DNA of 64,000 bases from Pipra filicauda (taxonomy: Eukaryota; Chordata; Aves; Passeriformes; Pipridae), in NCBI RefSeq assembly GCF_003945595.2, contig NW_024104529.1, positions 248,001 to 312,000 of the forward strand. The letters are read 5' to 3'. The notes below the pieces were generated by a model. It ran no database searches. It was not told where the DNA came from and saw nothing but the letters and a program-made list of their open reading frames with translations. Shown here piece by piece: positions 36,601-63,510 of this stretch (positions are counted from its first letter, which is position 1; every line of letters begins with the position of its first letter). Both the position numbers and the translations under genes were made by a program.

Positions 36601-39600
36601 TGTTTTCAATATCTCCTCTACCAAACTGGAGTAGATGCTTTGCTAGATTAGATCATATGTTACCTTGGCATATTAAAAAAGTAGATGGAAATACTGACTT
36701 ACATTTATTTTAATACAATTGTGTAATTTGAGGTTTATAGAGCCATGCATAAAGCATTTGTTATTCCACCTTTAACAAAACTGATCCATTAACTCTGACA
36801 ATATTTTTAGTACGTAGTTTGCTACAAAAGCATGAAGACATGCTATGAATCATTCTGGCATTATGAGAGTTAATAGAATACTATATATTTTTCAGGATTA
36901 TTAATATTTAGTGTCGTTCAGTAAATTAAAAAATCAAGTTTAACTAAGGTTAAAAATATCTGATGATACAGTACATAGATGATTGTAAATGTATATTAAT
37001 GAAGCTTTACACAATTGACTGGGTATCTTTTCGTTAATCACTCACAAAACCATGCCAAACATATATCAAAGACTTCAGCTCCTTTTTCATCCAATCTTCC
37101 GACATTTCATTATTATGGTTACCTGATTAATGGATGCAATAATATATGTGGCATGATATGATATGTTCACATTAAATTTTAATCAAATATTACTAAATTC
37201 AGAAAACATTAGGTAAATCATGACTGATGAGGCAATATTGCTGTACTGTCATATTGATGGTTAGAGAAACTCACTATGGAGAGTTACAGATTAAGGAAGA
37301 GAAGTAAATCTTATGAGGAAATAGAAGTATCTCAAGTTTAACTAGTTGGTTCTTTCAAAATTGCCTTCCAGCCAAAGGCTGAATATTAGATCCATCAAAA
37401 GTATTCCACTGGCTGTAACTGATATGAATGTTTTGTTTTCTTCTGCTGCAAGTTGTCTCATTCTTTAAAAAGTATGGTTTAACATATACTCCGCACAAGG
37501 GACTTTCCCAAAAGATGATGGCCTGGGTAGTGAAAAGAAATGTAAGCTGGGAAAAATTAGCCCAGTTTATTTAAAACCTTGCTACGCCCTGAGCAGCAGG
37601 GTGTACATGGAATACTCTCGGTATGTTCATTTTTACCCAAATTACACTATTGTTACTTTGCAGAAGGCGGGCAGGGAGATAGATGGGGGTTACTGCTCAC
37701 AGCCTTGATCTGCAAATGTAAGATGGTTTCATTCTGGAACACCAGAGAATTTGCCTCTACTGCTGCAGACAGCAGCTCTGTTTTCAGCTTTAAGTTAGTA
37801 ATTAATGTGTTCATCTGAAAATTTGGAACTCATATTTAGCAATAATTCTATATTGCATTTTTAAGTGGCAGCAAGGGAATAAAACACTGAACCAGCTTTT
37901 TACTGCTGTGTTTGAAACTGAACGAGAGCTAATTGTATTCACCTACTTACATTTCCTGTTCTAGTGAAATTTCAGATGGGACGTGCTTATGTTGTCCTCT
38001 GTCTGCCTTAGACATCCATCTCCCCCCCTCCTCCCTCCTATAACTGAAAGATTCATCTTATAATTTTGAGTGCTATTCCTCTTTATAGCAAACAAGTTAT
38101 TTACCCAGAGAAAACCTCCATCTTATGAGAGCAGATGACCCTTCAGAAGCTAAACAATGAATCCTGAAAACCAATAGTGGAGAAAGTACGAGCTAAAAGA
38201 CTGCAACAAAACAATTGGATCTGTTCTGAAAGAAACTTATTCCAAAGAATTTAGAACTCCTAGAAACAGACATTCTGAGGTGCTAATTCTAAACATTCAG
38301 TCTTATAACCTATAACTATGCTTGCATAGAAATCAGTCCCATGGGACAGACAAAACTGGTCTCTTCTTTCATTTGTTTGTACCTTATAAACAGACATTAA
38401 GACAGTCTTGTCATATGACTATCTTTTTGATAGACTCTGATGCCAAGATGTTACTGGATCTTATTTTGAGCATGTGAAGTAGTGTACAAGTCCTGCTTAA
38501 CTGCATAATTAATTGTATTCAAAAATGAGTGCATTGCATAGTACTTGCCATGATATCTTTCCAAAGTCTCTTTGCTTCTTCATGTCCTGGTCTCATTTTC
38601 AATCCCTTTTCTTATTTTGAAAGATTATAAGGCATGTAAAGCTCTGCATTAGGTGGACATGGTTACCAGCATGGGAAATCACAATACCAGCGCACTCCAA
38701 ATAAATACTACTCAACTCTGCAGCTATACTCTGAATATTAAGAGCAATAAATATTTAACGTGCTTAGCTGGAATTTTTGAATTTTTTTGACAACTTGCTT
38801 TTTGCTAGAAGTCATTCCATATAAAGTATTTCAAGGGAAAGCATACGGATAATAAAGGCAGAAAAGAAAATTAAAATGCTTACATGCATACAATTAAATT
38901 AAGGACCAACTGGAAAGAAGCACTGAGTACTTGGTAGCTCAGTTGGTTTCTTACTGGTTAGATCAATGGCACAAGGATTTCAGTTAAACACCTTCTTGCT
39001 ATAAAAGTGGGTTTGGAATTTTTTAAGTGTGACTAGTTCATAACACATAATGTGAACAGTTATGAGAATAATTAAAGCAAATCACTAAGTTATCTTCCTC
39101 CATACCCAGATAAGTTTGGTACAGTTACAAGATTAAAAAGCACAAAATTCCTGTGAGTGTAAGACCTAATAAAAATGGAAGAATACATCCAAACCCACAG
39201 CTCTTACCTCAGGCAAACTCCTACTGGTGTTGGCACCTCATGCGATGCAGAGAAGAGTGCAGACACTTCAAACAAAATTGCCTGGAAAGGTTTGATTCAC
39301 TCTCACTTGATTAATTGAATGAGTATATTATAAGTCAGTCTTGCAGCTCTTGCTTTTCTCAGGAATGGAAACATACCAAGAAGAAAAAAAGAGGTAACTC
39401 AAGGTCTTCAGAAAATTTTAGATCACAGAGCATGATGTTATGTCTCAGGCCTCCAAAAATCTGCTGGCTTCCACTAGAATCCTCTGCTAAAAACAAGATC
39501 CAGCTTTTAGCGACCCAACGTAGCCTTGTAGTCTACAGCATTGTGTCAAATACCAGACCTCTTGTCAGAAAGTCAACTCCAAATGGGCCTATTTCTTTGC

Positions 39601-42600
39601 GGTACAGTCTCAGAGGGGAAAAACACAAGAATCCAGAAAATTTTTGACTGAGTACTCAGGATATGTGATGTTCACTGGATTTTGATGAAGAGGCAATTTG
39701 TATGGGCAAGGAAGGGAATAATGTTCTGTCCAGAGAAACACAGCTGTGGAGTTAGGATAAGAGAGCCAGTTTGGAAAAAGAGAAAGAAATCAGCGCTAGT
39801 AATACAAGAACAGAACCTTCATATCCGTTAGCAAAGTAAAGCTGCTAAACAAACCTACTTTTGTCCAAGCTTTTTAACTCCCAGAAACTAAAGCTGAAGG
39901 GTCTTTTATGTTTGTGGATAGGGCCAGCTGAGAGAAGCATTATTCAGCTGCCAGTGGCAGCATTTAGGAAGGCAGTAACAGAGGCAATGATGCAGCGCCG
40001 GCCCTTTCAAAGATGAGTGTGAGTGGAGCAACAGGTCTGAGTTGAGGAAATAGGGGCAGGCCTGTGGGTTATAGGTGAGAGGGAATTTATGGCAAGGGTG
40101 GGAAAGTAATGAAAGGGAGGGTGGTGGCTTTACAATAGAGCTGTAGGAAAGAAAACATATTAAGAAATGTTAGGAAGAGACTTCGGGCAAAGGAACATGA
40201 GCGAAAAACATGGAAATCCTCACATACTCAAGTCTGATTTCTCCTCACTTTCAAACAGCCAGCTCTTTTTGACCCCCATTTTTGCTGGCAGAAATAAATC
40301 AGCCCTAGTCAATCCAAAGGCAAAAGTCAGTATATCATTATGCTCTCACAAAATACTGAAAACAGGGAAGTTGCTGCTCAGCTTAATACTGAGGGCTTAT
40401 AAACACAAAGACAAATAGAGTTTTCCTGGTATCTTGCACCTGGACAAAGTAATGCAAAGGAATACTACTTAGCCTTTCACCATTCCCACCAACTCCTTTA
40501 CCTAAATTAGTTGTTCTGAGCAAAGAAATCACACTATAAATATAATTAGTTACTTGGAACCTGATCTAAAGCCTAATGAAATCAGCATAAAGCTTACAAA
40601 GAGAACGAGCTATAAAGAAAATATTAGTTTGATTGCTGTGGGCAAAACTACTTTCAGATCTAAGCAGAGGATTTAGCTATTTTATTCTGCAAGCAATGAG
40701 AAAATATCTTCTTGATTCTAAATCTAAAATAAGAGATCTAATTAATTCTAGAGCACCACAATCATCTACATTACTTCTTAGTATGCAGAAATCTAATAGT
40801 TTCTTCTTTAAACAGCAATATTTAAAAATGCATTTAATTTAAATGGCTGTGGTTCCTCTCTTCAGTAAACACATGTGAAGGCATACATTGTGTTTAAACA
40901 TAATAAATACAGCTAAAATCATGCATCTGGGTCAATCCTCTGCATGTAATCAGGATTATGAAAATTTAGTTTTTCTTATCTTTCTCAATAAATGGTCTAT
41001 GTACAGACGACTGGAAATTTATTCAGACATGGTCTTGGTTGTGTTCTTGTTTTTTAACTCACCAGTTCTTTCTTCCCTGCAAATCTGACTGATTTCAAAT
41101 TCTATCAGTTGCTCTGGTAGCCAAGGAAAGTGCCAAACTGTGGTTGCTGATTTCTAAGCTGTGCTGAAGTTCTTTCAGAGACAAAATTCCCATGCCAAGG
41201 CATTGTAATTGCAAGTTTCATGCCCATTTTAATGACTCACTCTTTTGGTTCTGATTGCTGACCACATGTAATTATAAAGGAAAGGGAACAGAGGACCGCG
41301 AGAAGGCAAAATCCAAATAGACACAAAAGGGGGAAAGGTGACAGGAGAAGGTTTTCATTTAGATTACACCTTCTCCAAGATTTTCCTGTCCTGAGCCTCC
41401 CAGCTCTCTGAATGAGGTTCCTTCAGCCCCTCCTTCATCCACTGCCTTGCCCACAGCTCCTCTCAGGCATTCCCCAGAGGCAACCCAAAGAGACAGGGTA
41501 CATCCAGGGGGAGATCCTGAAATCCAGTTATTCTGAAAAATCTGACAAATGGAAGGAGGCCCATCAGCCTGATGGCTCTGTACATGTGTGGTGGGAAAGA
41601 AACTGTCAGAGGCATAGGGGAATCCCCTTTGTTTCAAAAGTGCTTCTTCAAAGAAACAGACATCCCCATCTCTCTTTGAGGAAGGCACTGTGTGGGAGGC
41701 TCTGTGGGGCCTCCTACAATGCCATGACTGAGAAGCCTGTCTTTAACTGGAGCTTCACTGAAAATGCACAGTCCAGATAAAATGCAAAGGCACAAAGAGT
41801 AAATAAAGAAGTAGTCAATGCTAAGCAAAGTGTGGGCCGAGGAATTCTGCCTCCTAAGGAGGTGACAGTCAAATGAAGCTGGCTCATCATGTGTGTCAAA
41901 AGCAGCATCAGACAGGTAAATAGCAATTCTACACTTCCCTCCTACTCTAAAATTCCACCCTTAAAACGCAGGGTATTTGAGGAAGCTTCCTGCTGACAGG
42001 CACATCCTGCCCAGAATTACATTTTAATAGTTCTTCTTTTAGACAAACATTTAATCTATACTTATACAGTCCCATGCTATTCCCATGCAGTCCCTCGGGA
42101 GGAGCAAAACATGCAAAACACACAAAGGGTGGTAATGAAAAGAAATAATCATTCTGCGCTCATTGATGAGTTTGCAGATAATGGAGTAGAATATTTACTA
42201 TGGTTCTGTTTTCTCTGGAGGGCAACTTTTTATCTCTTAGATAACTCTGTAGACACTGGCAGGAAACAGTAGCCATTTTCAGTCCAGTGCAGTGGAGGCT
42301 GGCACACCACCTGGAACGAATACGTGACATCCAGCACACCTGGATCTTGGTATTTTGGACAAAAATCCACAAAGTGTCCCAGGACTATTCTCCAAGTAAA
42401 GAAGAACTTCCATACAAACTGAGATTTTTTTGAACTAGCAATAACATCATTTTATCACATTAAAGCTAATTTTACACAGATAAGGTTACAGGTTTTACTC
42501 GCTTTCTGCAGCCACCTCAGGACGTGGCAACATGATGCCTCTTGAAGGACCAGGGCTCAAGGCTCAATGATATTTTCATCTTGCCAAAGCCAAAAAGTAT

Positions 42601-44667
42601 CACCAATCTAGTGTGTGTGTGGGGGGAATCACACTAGAAACTAAGTTAGTTGAATACTGCATTGCAAACAGCAACGCTGAGGGCTCTGAAGTAAATCCTG
42701 TGTATCACCAGCAGTTTATAAAACGTGAGATCTTAAAAAGTAATCTTCTCAGGTTTCTTTCTATTTGCCTTCAGTTTTTTGTCAGATTTAGATATAGGAA
42801 ACAAAACATTGGCACACTAGTCAAGGAAAATGCTCCATTTAAGTGTTTGCTAACAGTATCCGGATGAGAAGAGGCATGGCCAGGTCCCCAGAGGGAATTA
42901 CAGTCACTGCCAGCCTTGCTGGAGGAACAGCAATGACCACTGCTGGTTACACGAACAACAGGCATACTGTGACACACTGGCTTGACTCAATAACACAGCT
43001 CCTGAAACCTTCATTCTGTCAAAACAAAATTCGTCAGTCCTTTAGCTCCCACTCCACAAGTGGTAAACTGGCCCAGCATCTTCCTCCTTTTTCCACTAAA
43101 GGTAATATGTCTTGAAATAAACATTGGCTGTATCTTAAAACCCAATAAATTAAATTGTCTTTCCTGAGCCAGCAGCAGGAGTAATGGAAAACGTTTCTCA
43201 GAACTAGTTTGTTTGATTTCTAAGAAAGTGTTTGACCTAATGATCTATTTTAGCAAATTGGTATGACTTACGGATAACTGATAAGCGCACAGCAAAAACC
43301 AGCTATGCAGCTACTCGTCACAAGGCAAACATTTTATGCAAAATTAAAAATTATACACAAACCGATCAGGAATACAGTTTAAACAAACAAATGAAAATCT
43401 GCAGTTTCACCACTGATGATGAAAAAGTTAGTAAAATGGTTAGAAATAACAGCTTGGCAGTATGCAATTTAACAGCCAGTGTATCTAAAATCTCATCCTA
43501 CATAATATTTAGCAAGATCATCAACATTTGCCTCTGGATTAATGCAGTATGGAAAAGGATAATCAGCCAGCTAAGTGTGTAAGATCTGACGTACAGATGC
43601 AAGAGAATAAGTAAATTGTGATACATTAATTCAGTATAACTTCATTAACAACCAAGCAACCAAGTTTTGTGCTCGATGTAAAGACCTCTGGCAGATTTTT
43701 CCTATCATGGCACTACTGGCAAGAGAGAGGAAAAGGCCAGGCAGCACCAGGCTAAGGGTTAGAGAAGGGCTTGTCATTGTGAAGAGGAACAGTGACCAAG
43801 TGGGATGGTCAAGAGGGGGGCTATACTCTTACAGATAAATGTTACTTCATGAGTGTGTGTCCATGAGCTAAAAAGAAGGAAAACACAATGGTTGGGCACA
43901 GTAGAACAATTCCATTTTATCTCAGTCTGAGTGTAAGTACTGATAGTAAAGTGTCAAAAATCTTTTCTCCTTCACCCATGCTGATCTATCCCTTCAAAAA
44001 TTGACACAGGACAACTTTACCTATCAATCAGTGGGCTCCGGATCAAAACCCCTCTGGACTACATGGGATCTGGCTTGGTGATGTATAATTAAACCAAGTG
44101 ATAGATAAATTCTTGCAAATGCAAACAGGAACTAGTGAGGTATCTTTGGGAAGCTCCTCACCAGAAGAGACTATCTTGTCTAACCACATATGTTAGAAGG
44201 AAAACTCCCCCCAGCACTCCTGTGTTGCAGAGCTAGTCCCTACAGCCCAGGGATAGCTGAGAGCTATGGCATATCAGGCCGTGGGGGCTCCCCCAGAGAC
44301 CCACAGACGCCACTCACATCTGAGGATCTCAGCTACAAAGGGAAATATGGACTTTCTCTACTTGTTGTTAATTAGCTTTTTTACTTCTTGTTTTCTGGGT
44401 GTCTCATCTTCAGCCCTGCTTCTATCCTTTTCTCTCCTTTTTTTTCCTGCCCTCTTTCCCCTTTCAGCCTATTATTACCATGCTCCTGTGAACTCGTGCC
44501 ATCCTTTCCTGAGAAAGGTACAGACAGTCACTTTACTGCATTTTTCTTCTCTAGTCTTCACAAAACACAAAGTTGTGTGGATGGGAGTGACCACAACATT
44601 CACTAAGTTCACTGTCTAACAGCTCATTTGCTTTGCTGGTCTCTCTCAAGACATTTTGAATAATTAA

Positions 44668-44936
44668 TCACAGAATCATTATGGACGGAAAAGATCATTG
44701 AGTCCAACCATTAACCCAACACTGCCAGGTCCACTACTAAACCACATCCCTAAGCACCACATCTACAAGTTCTCTGAGTACTTCCAAGGACTGTTATTCC
44801 ATCACTGCCCAGGGCAGCCTGTTCCAATGCTTGACGGCCCTTTTGGTGAAGAAATTTTTCCTAATGTCTAGTCTAAACCTTCCCTTGTGCAACTCGAGGA
44901 TGTTTTGTCTTCCCCTTTTGCTTGTTACCTGGGATA
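44668..44936 (-). mobile_element. CR1 LINE 3' fragment
   Basis: Read on the minus strand this shows standard avian CR1 3'-end words: the segment with GAAAAATTTCTTC, the AGGCTGCCC block, and GGTTGGACTCAATGATCTTT ending in GATTCTGTGATT. It is 5'-truncated, as most CR1 copies are. Divergence from the usual consensus is moderate, so it is an old copy. Confidence 0.85.
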
Positions 44937-45679
44937 ATTAATACTACTGTGCTGTTAGCATATACATGGCAATTTTGGCATCACTGCCATTGTCACCTGT
45001 TTCCATATACTGCAATTCCTGCAATGAAGAGCCACGAGGAGCCCTGGCACTTTTACTGCTTTGTGACTGTGCTGGGGGGACTTTTCCCCACAGAAACCCT
45101 GCTCTCCCCTCAGCGTGACCCTTGGCGTCTGTCCCTTAAGCCTCTATCTAGAGCTTTTAAAGTGTGTGTTGATCTCCCATGGGATAGAAAGCGTTAGTTA
45201 CAAAGCCTTTTTTATTACCTCACATTTTGCTATATTCCCATCTACAAGCATCCTCTGGAAGAAAGGGCTATCACAGGAACTTGAACTAAGAGGAAAATAC
45301 CAAGAATATAGGCGAGATCTGAGGAAGACAGTACTCTCGTTAAAGCAATTCAATTAAAGTGCTGGTCTTCATGCCAGTTTTAAAGCTCCTGTGTGGCAGT
45401 GGCTCTGACTGCAGAGCTCTAGAGGTCGCAGACTGACAGTCCTTGACAAGTACATCAGGTAGGTTCTGGTGCTCAGGTACAACTACATACCAACTTTACA
45501 TGCCAGTTTCAGCCTGATGTTGGCTTACATCCATTATTTTGAATCACATCCACCTGATATTTATTAAAGATCCTGGAATACCAACTTGACACTGTACAGA
45601 ATATGACGTAACTTGCACATAACTATTTCTTACTCTTTGAGAGCAGCATCACCTAATCCTAGGCAGGGTGTTGAGGTCA

Positions 45680-46034
45680 CTTGGCGTGTTCAGCCCGGAG
45701 GAGTCTGAGGGGAACCTCACTGCGGTCTTCAACATCCTCACAAGGGGAAGTGGAGCGGCCGGCACTATCTCTTCGCTCTGGTTACCACTGACAGGACCCA
45801 AGGAAACGGCAAGAAGCTGAGTCGGGGGATGTTTAGGTTGGATATTAGCAAAGGTTCTTCATCCTGAGGGTGGTTGGGCACTGGAACAGGCTCCCCAGGG
45901 CAGTGGTCTGACAGAGCTCAAGAAGCGTTTGGACAACGCCCTCAGACACAGGATGTGACTCTTGGGGTGTCCTGCGGAGGGCCAGGAAGGGGATCCTCGT
46001 GGGTCCGTTCCAACTCAGGATATTCTAAGATTTC
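45680..46034 (+). mobile_element. CR1 LINE 3' fragment next to the NRBF2 promoter
   Basis: On the + strand it carries the CR1 blocks GTTTAGGTTGGATATTAG, GGCACTGGAACAGGCTCCCC, CTCAAGAAGCGTTTGGACAA and a TTCCAACTCAGGATATTCT end. It belongs to the same 3'-end type as the short copy at 56985-57131. It finishes within about 100 bases of the NRBF2 CpG island, with a pyrimidine-rich tract (46043-46093) between. Confidence 0.9.
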
Positions 46035-46332
46035 CAAATTAACCCTTTTCTTTTTCTTTTTTTTTTTTTTCTTTTTGTCCCCTCCTTTTTGGGGGCTAAC
46101 TTTTCCGAGAAGCAGGGAAGAAGACGACTGCCCCTTTGTCCACCTCTCCCCGCGGCGCGCGCGGTGCCCGTTGCCCCGGCGACGCAAGTCTCGCGAGGCG
46201 CGGCGCGGCTCTCGCGGGCGGAAGCGGCCGCCCGTGTTTACAAGGCAGCCGCGCCGGGGCCGGGCCGCGCCGGGGCCGGGCCGGGGCAGCGCCCAGCGCC
46301 CCCCGCCCATGTGCCCGCAGCCCCCGCCGCCC

Positions 46333-60448
<14,116 letters not shown>

Positions 60449-61275
60449 AACCCAGGAAAAGTGCTCAGTATAGTTACCCATACTTAAGAAAAGGGAAAGC
60501 CACCAGGACAGTGGTGATCTGAGGGCAGAAACATCTACCACAATCCTACTGTTGGAGAAAAGGCATTAAGCAACTCTGTTACTGTGAAATACACATCATA
60601 TCTGATCTACTTCATGAGAGTTAAAGGTACCATAGTTGGTATAAGATGGTGAGCTCTTTTAGTCTTTCTCCCAACGTTTCAAACCAAACGACTGCCTGGA
60701 GAATGTTTCAAGTAACACAATCCTTCAGGGTTTTTAAGTATGCTATATATGTAATAGTTATCTATAATGCCATAAATGATGGTGCAGAACCTAACTGTTA
60801 TGGTTGCCAGTCGGCTGCCACTTCATATTGAAAAATGCTTTCTAGCATGAATTTAAACTGTGCATTTCATTATGCATAACTTTGTTAATTCAGATACAGT
60901 GCAATTTATACACCTCCTAGATGGATTTATGTGCCACACTCAGTACTCCTGACCATGTTAACCTCAAGTCAGGAGAGATTTTATTTTCCATTCTATGAAG
61001 GAACCAACTTATTAGTTCTGTTGACGAGGTTTTTTTTGGGGGGTTATCTGTTTACATAACTAATCAGGGTGCATTGAATCTAGCTATTGGTTTCTGTATA
61101 AAGTGACATGGTTTAAAAAAAGAAAAACCTATACTTAAGGAAAAATACCCTTTTTGTTTTCAGTGATGCATGAATGGAATAATTCTAGCTGGCAGTATTT
61201 GATGGAAACAGAAATTGTTTACAGCTTAACCTGATTCAAAAGGATAGGAAAATAAAAACCAAGGTGTTTTGACAC
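60449..61275 (+). other. NRBF2: NRBF2 3' untranslated region (predicted)
   Basis: Non-coding AT-rich sequence after the stop codon. The first good polyadenylation signal is AATAAA at 61251-61256, so cleavage is expected near 61270-61280. The end is inferred from this signal alone. Confidence 0.65.
61251..61256 (+). terminator. NRBF2: polyadenylation signal AATAAA, likely NRBF2
   Basis: The first canonical AATAAA downstream of the NRBF2 stop codon, about 800 bases after it. Confidence 0.6.
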
Positions 61276-61461
61276 TAAACGTGTGTTAAATCTCTACAGA
61301 TGTTGCAGAGTATAAAAACCAAATTAGTACTTGTACTAACAGCGTTAGTACACACGTACAAGCTGGGCTTCTGTGTTCGTCATCCAGCACATTTGAGGAA
61401 GCTGGGATGAATTTAGAGTGCCCAGCCCATCCATGAAGTGACCTGGCTGACAGCTGGGTTA

Positions 61462-61870
61462 GAGTCATAGAATCGACTGGCTTGGAAAAGACCTCCGAGA
61501 TCATCAAGTCCAACCCTTGATCCAACCCTGCCGTGGTTCCCAGACCATTGCACTGAGTCCACATCCAGTCTCACCTTAAACACCTCCAGGGACGGTGAAT
61601 CCACCACCTCCCTGGGCAGCCCTGATTACTCTCTCTAAAAAATTTCTTCCCAATATCCAACCTACGGCTCCCCTGGCACAGCTTAAGACCATGCCCTCTT
61701 GTCCTACTGCTGGTTGCCTGGGAGAAGAGACTGCCGCCCACCTGGCTACAACCTTCTGTCAGGTGGCTGTAGAGTGAGGAGGTCTCCTCCGAGCCTCCTC
61801 CAGGCTGAACGACCCCAGCTCCCTCAGCCTCTCATAGGATTCTCATAGGGTTCTTACACTGGAGCGTCCC
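61462..61870 (-). mobile_element. CR1 LINE 3' fragment
   Basis: The longest CR1 copy here. On the + strand it reads as the complement of an avian CR1 3' end: AGTCATAGAATCGACTGGCT, TTGGAAAAGACCTCCGAGAT, CACCTCCCTGGGCAGCC, the TCCTACTGCTGGTTGCCTGGGAGA block and CCCCAGCTCCCTCAGCC. It lies downstream of NRBF2 in the opposite orientation. Confidence 0.92.
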
Positions 61871-61965
61871 AGGGGCAGCTCTGTGGTCCTGCCTGGGACA
61901 GGCCCCCTGGAGCCGCAGGAAGGGCCTGTGAGCAGGCACACCCACTGCGGGGCTGGGCCAGCTCT

Positions 61966-61990
61966 GGCAGGGCAGGGCAGGGCAGGGCAG
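61966..61990. repeat. (GGCAG)5 pentanucleotide repeat
   Basis: Five exact GGCAG units within GC-rich DNA just beyond the CR1 copy. Confidence 0.95.
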
Positions 61991-63240
61991 GGCCTCCTCC
62001 TCACCCGCCCATTCCAGCAGCTCGGCCTCTGCCCTGGTACCTGAAAGGGGCTTTCCTCAGGGTGTTCCCGTGGGTAGTGGAGGCCTTAGTTAACCTCAGC
62101 TGTTACTGATTATTGAAAAGTGTTCACTGTTGCAAGCTACCTAATTTTAAGTAATTCTTGTGCTGTTAAAAAGGTGAGCTTGCTTTCTAAAGGTGCATTT
62201 TTCTTCCAGAATAGGCTTGGAAGTGCAGCAAGAACACCTTACTGCTGTGCAAATTGTCCCCCGGCCTCTGTATACCTGGTGTCTTCTGTGCTTGAAGGAG
62301 AGTAGGGACTGGAGGCTAGAAATGTCTATGGAAACAGAGGTAAGACGAGGTCATTAGAGGAGGTCCCTCGTGCTGAATTGTAGCTGGAATCTAATCTTGC
62401 TGGGGGAAAAAAAAAGTTGTTTTTCAGTTGGTGCAGTTTAGCAAATGGCCTCACAGACCAGCTGTGATGAGGTGACCTGTTCCAGGGCAGCCCCAGCTCG
62501 CTGCTCCCACCAAAGGGCAAGTCACAGTCTCTGCTGACACCTGCCTGGCTGGCTGTTCAGGTGACAAGGCAGAGCAGCACAGTAAGTAAAGCAAAGAAAG
62601 GCATGTGCTACAAGATGGAAATAAAGTGATTTAAGCAGCTACCAGGGCTGGTAGCTCAAGGCTGCAGACATTTCAGCGATCTCTGCAAACAGCAGCTATA
62701 GGAGAAGGAAGCAACTTTTAGCCTGGCTACCTCTGCTAAAGAGTCAGGGTTCCTCAGAGGTGGGAGCATGGGACTTGCCAGCTCTGCCTTTTTGTAAGAC
62801 TAAACTGTCCCTTCACGTATAGCTCCATAAACAAAACACCAGACCTGAAGGAAGCTGTGGGAAGGGTAGCCAAGTGGGGGCAAAACTCCACGCTGCCACT
62901 TTGGGAAAGTGGTAAAACTTCTCTCTCCTGCAGTGCAAATGTTTGTTTGTTCTTGCAGTCTGCCTGCTCAACACAGGACTGCTGCTGAATCTCAACTTCG
63001 AGCAGTAAGGCTGAGCACAAGAGTGTTCCACTCCCTGAGTGATGCTGAATTTTTCCAAGTAAGGAATTCTTCAGTCTGAATCCACACCTAAGCAATTACT
63101 CAGTGCATGGGAAGAAAGGTAGGTTGTACAGAGAATACTCACCACTAGAGGACAGGTTTTACAGATACATGGCAATAAACCTAAGGAAAGCCGTCTCCCG
63201 TGGATGTCAGCAATTAGTTTAAGCCCGAACAATTTAGGAC
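61991..63240. other. intergenic DNA downstream of NRBF2
   Basis: No supported gene. Open frames of up to 113 codons have no motifs. I looked for minus-strand exons of JMJD1C, the expected convergent neighbour, and recognised none, so that gene probably lies beyond the window. Confidence 0.5.
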
Positions 63241-63510
63241 TGGTTTAGGCGGTTACTGCCTTCCGGCCGCGGCCCCGCGGCGCTCGGCCCGGGCCCTGCT
63301 CCCTGCGCTCTCCGCAGCCCTTGGCAGCCCCCAGCCGGGCCCTGCCGAGCCGCGGGGACCCTCCTCCCTCCGCCGTGCCCGTGTCCTGACACCGCCGTGC
63401 CGACGGGCTCATTCCCGGGCCGGAGAGAGCCAGGACGAGGTGCGGTGCGGGAAATGCTGCGCAGGAGGTGACGGGTTGCAGCAGCAGCAACAACGAAGTG
63501 GTAGGTAAGT
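63241..63510 (+). promoter_or_regulatory. second CpG island with a consensus splice donor
   Basis: A sharp switch from AT-rich to CpG-dense DNA (63250-63450 with CCGGCCGCGGCCCCGCGGCG-like runs), followed by the donor GTAG|GTAAGT at 63501-63510 (intron would begin 63505). This resembles a promoter and non-coding first exon of a + strand transcript. A pyrimidine-AG acceptor (TTTCAG near 63627) and an AATAAA at 63853-63858 follow. No protein is recognised on either strand. Confidence 0.4.

Larger units (their letters stand above)
20880..44667. other. intergenic DNA, no supported gene
   Basis: Nearly 24 kb without a recognisable exon, RNA gene or transposon body. Local features are an A/C-rich tract at 21421-21470, a hairpin of inverted GATA motifs at 21633-21657, a GC-box/TATA pair at 23801-23817, three degenerate repeat copies at 27637-27794, and a poly(A) tract at 30603-30629. 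Overlapping open frames at 32993-33540 (up to 181 codons) show no family motif. The strongly AT-rich tracts at about 27.1-28.1 and 36.5-37.2 kb look like candidate conserved non-coding DNA by composition only. Confidence 0.55.

Noticed and set aside
61991..63240. Minus-strand exons of JMJD1C
   Set aside because: Expected neighbour by synteny, but no JmjC or C-terminal JMJD1C-like sequence was seen in any minus-strand frame.
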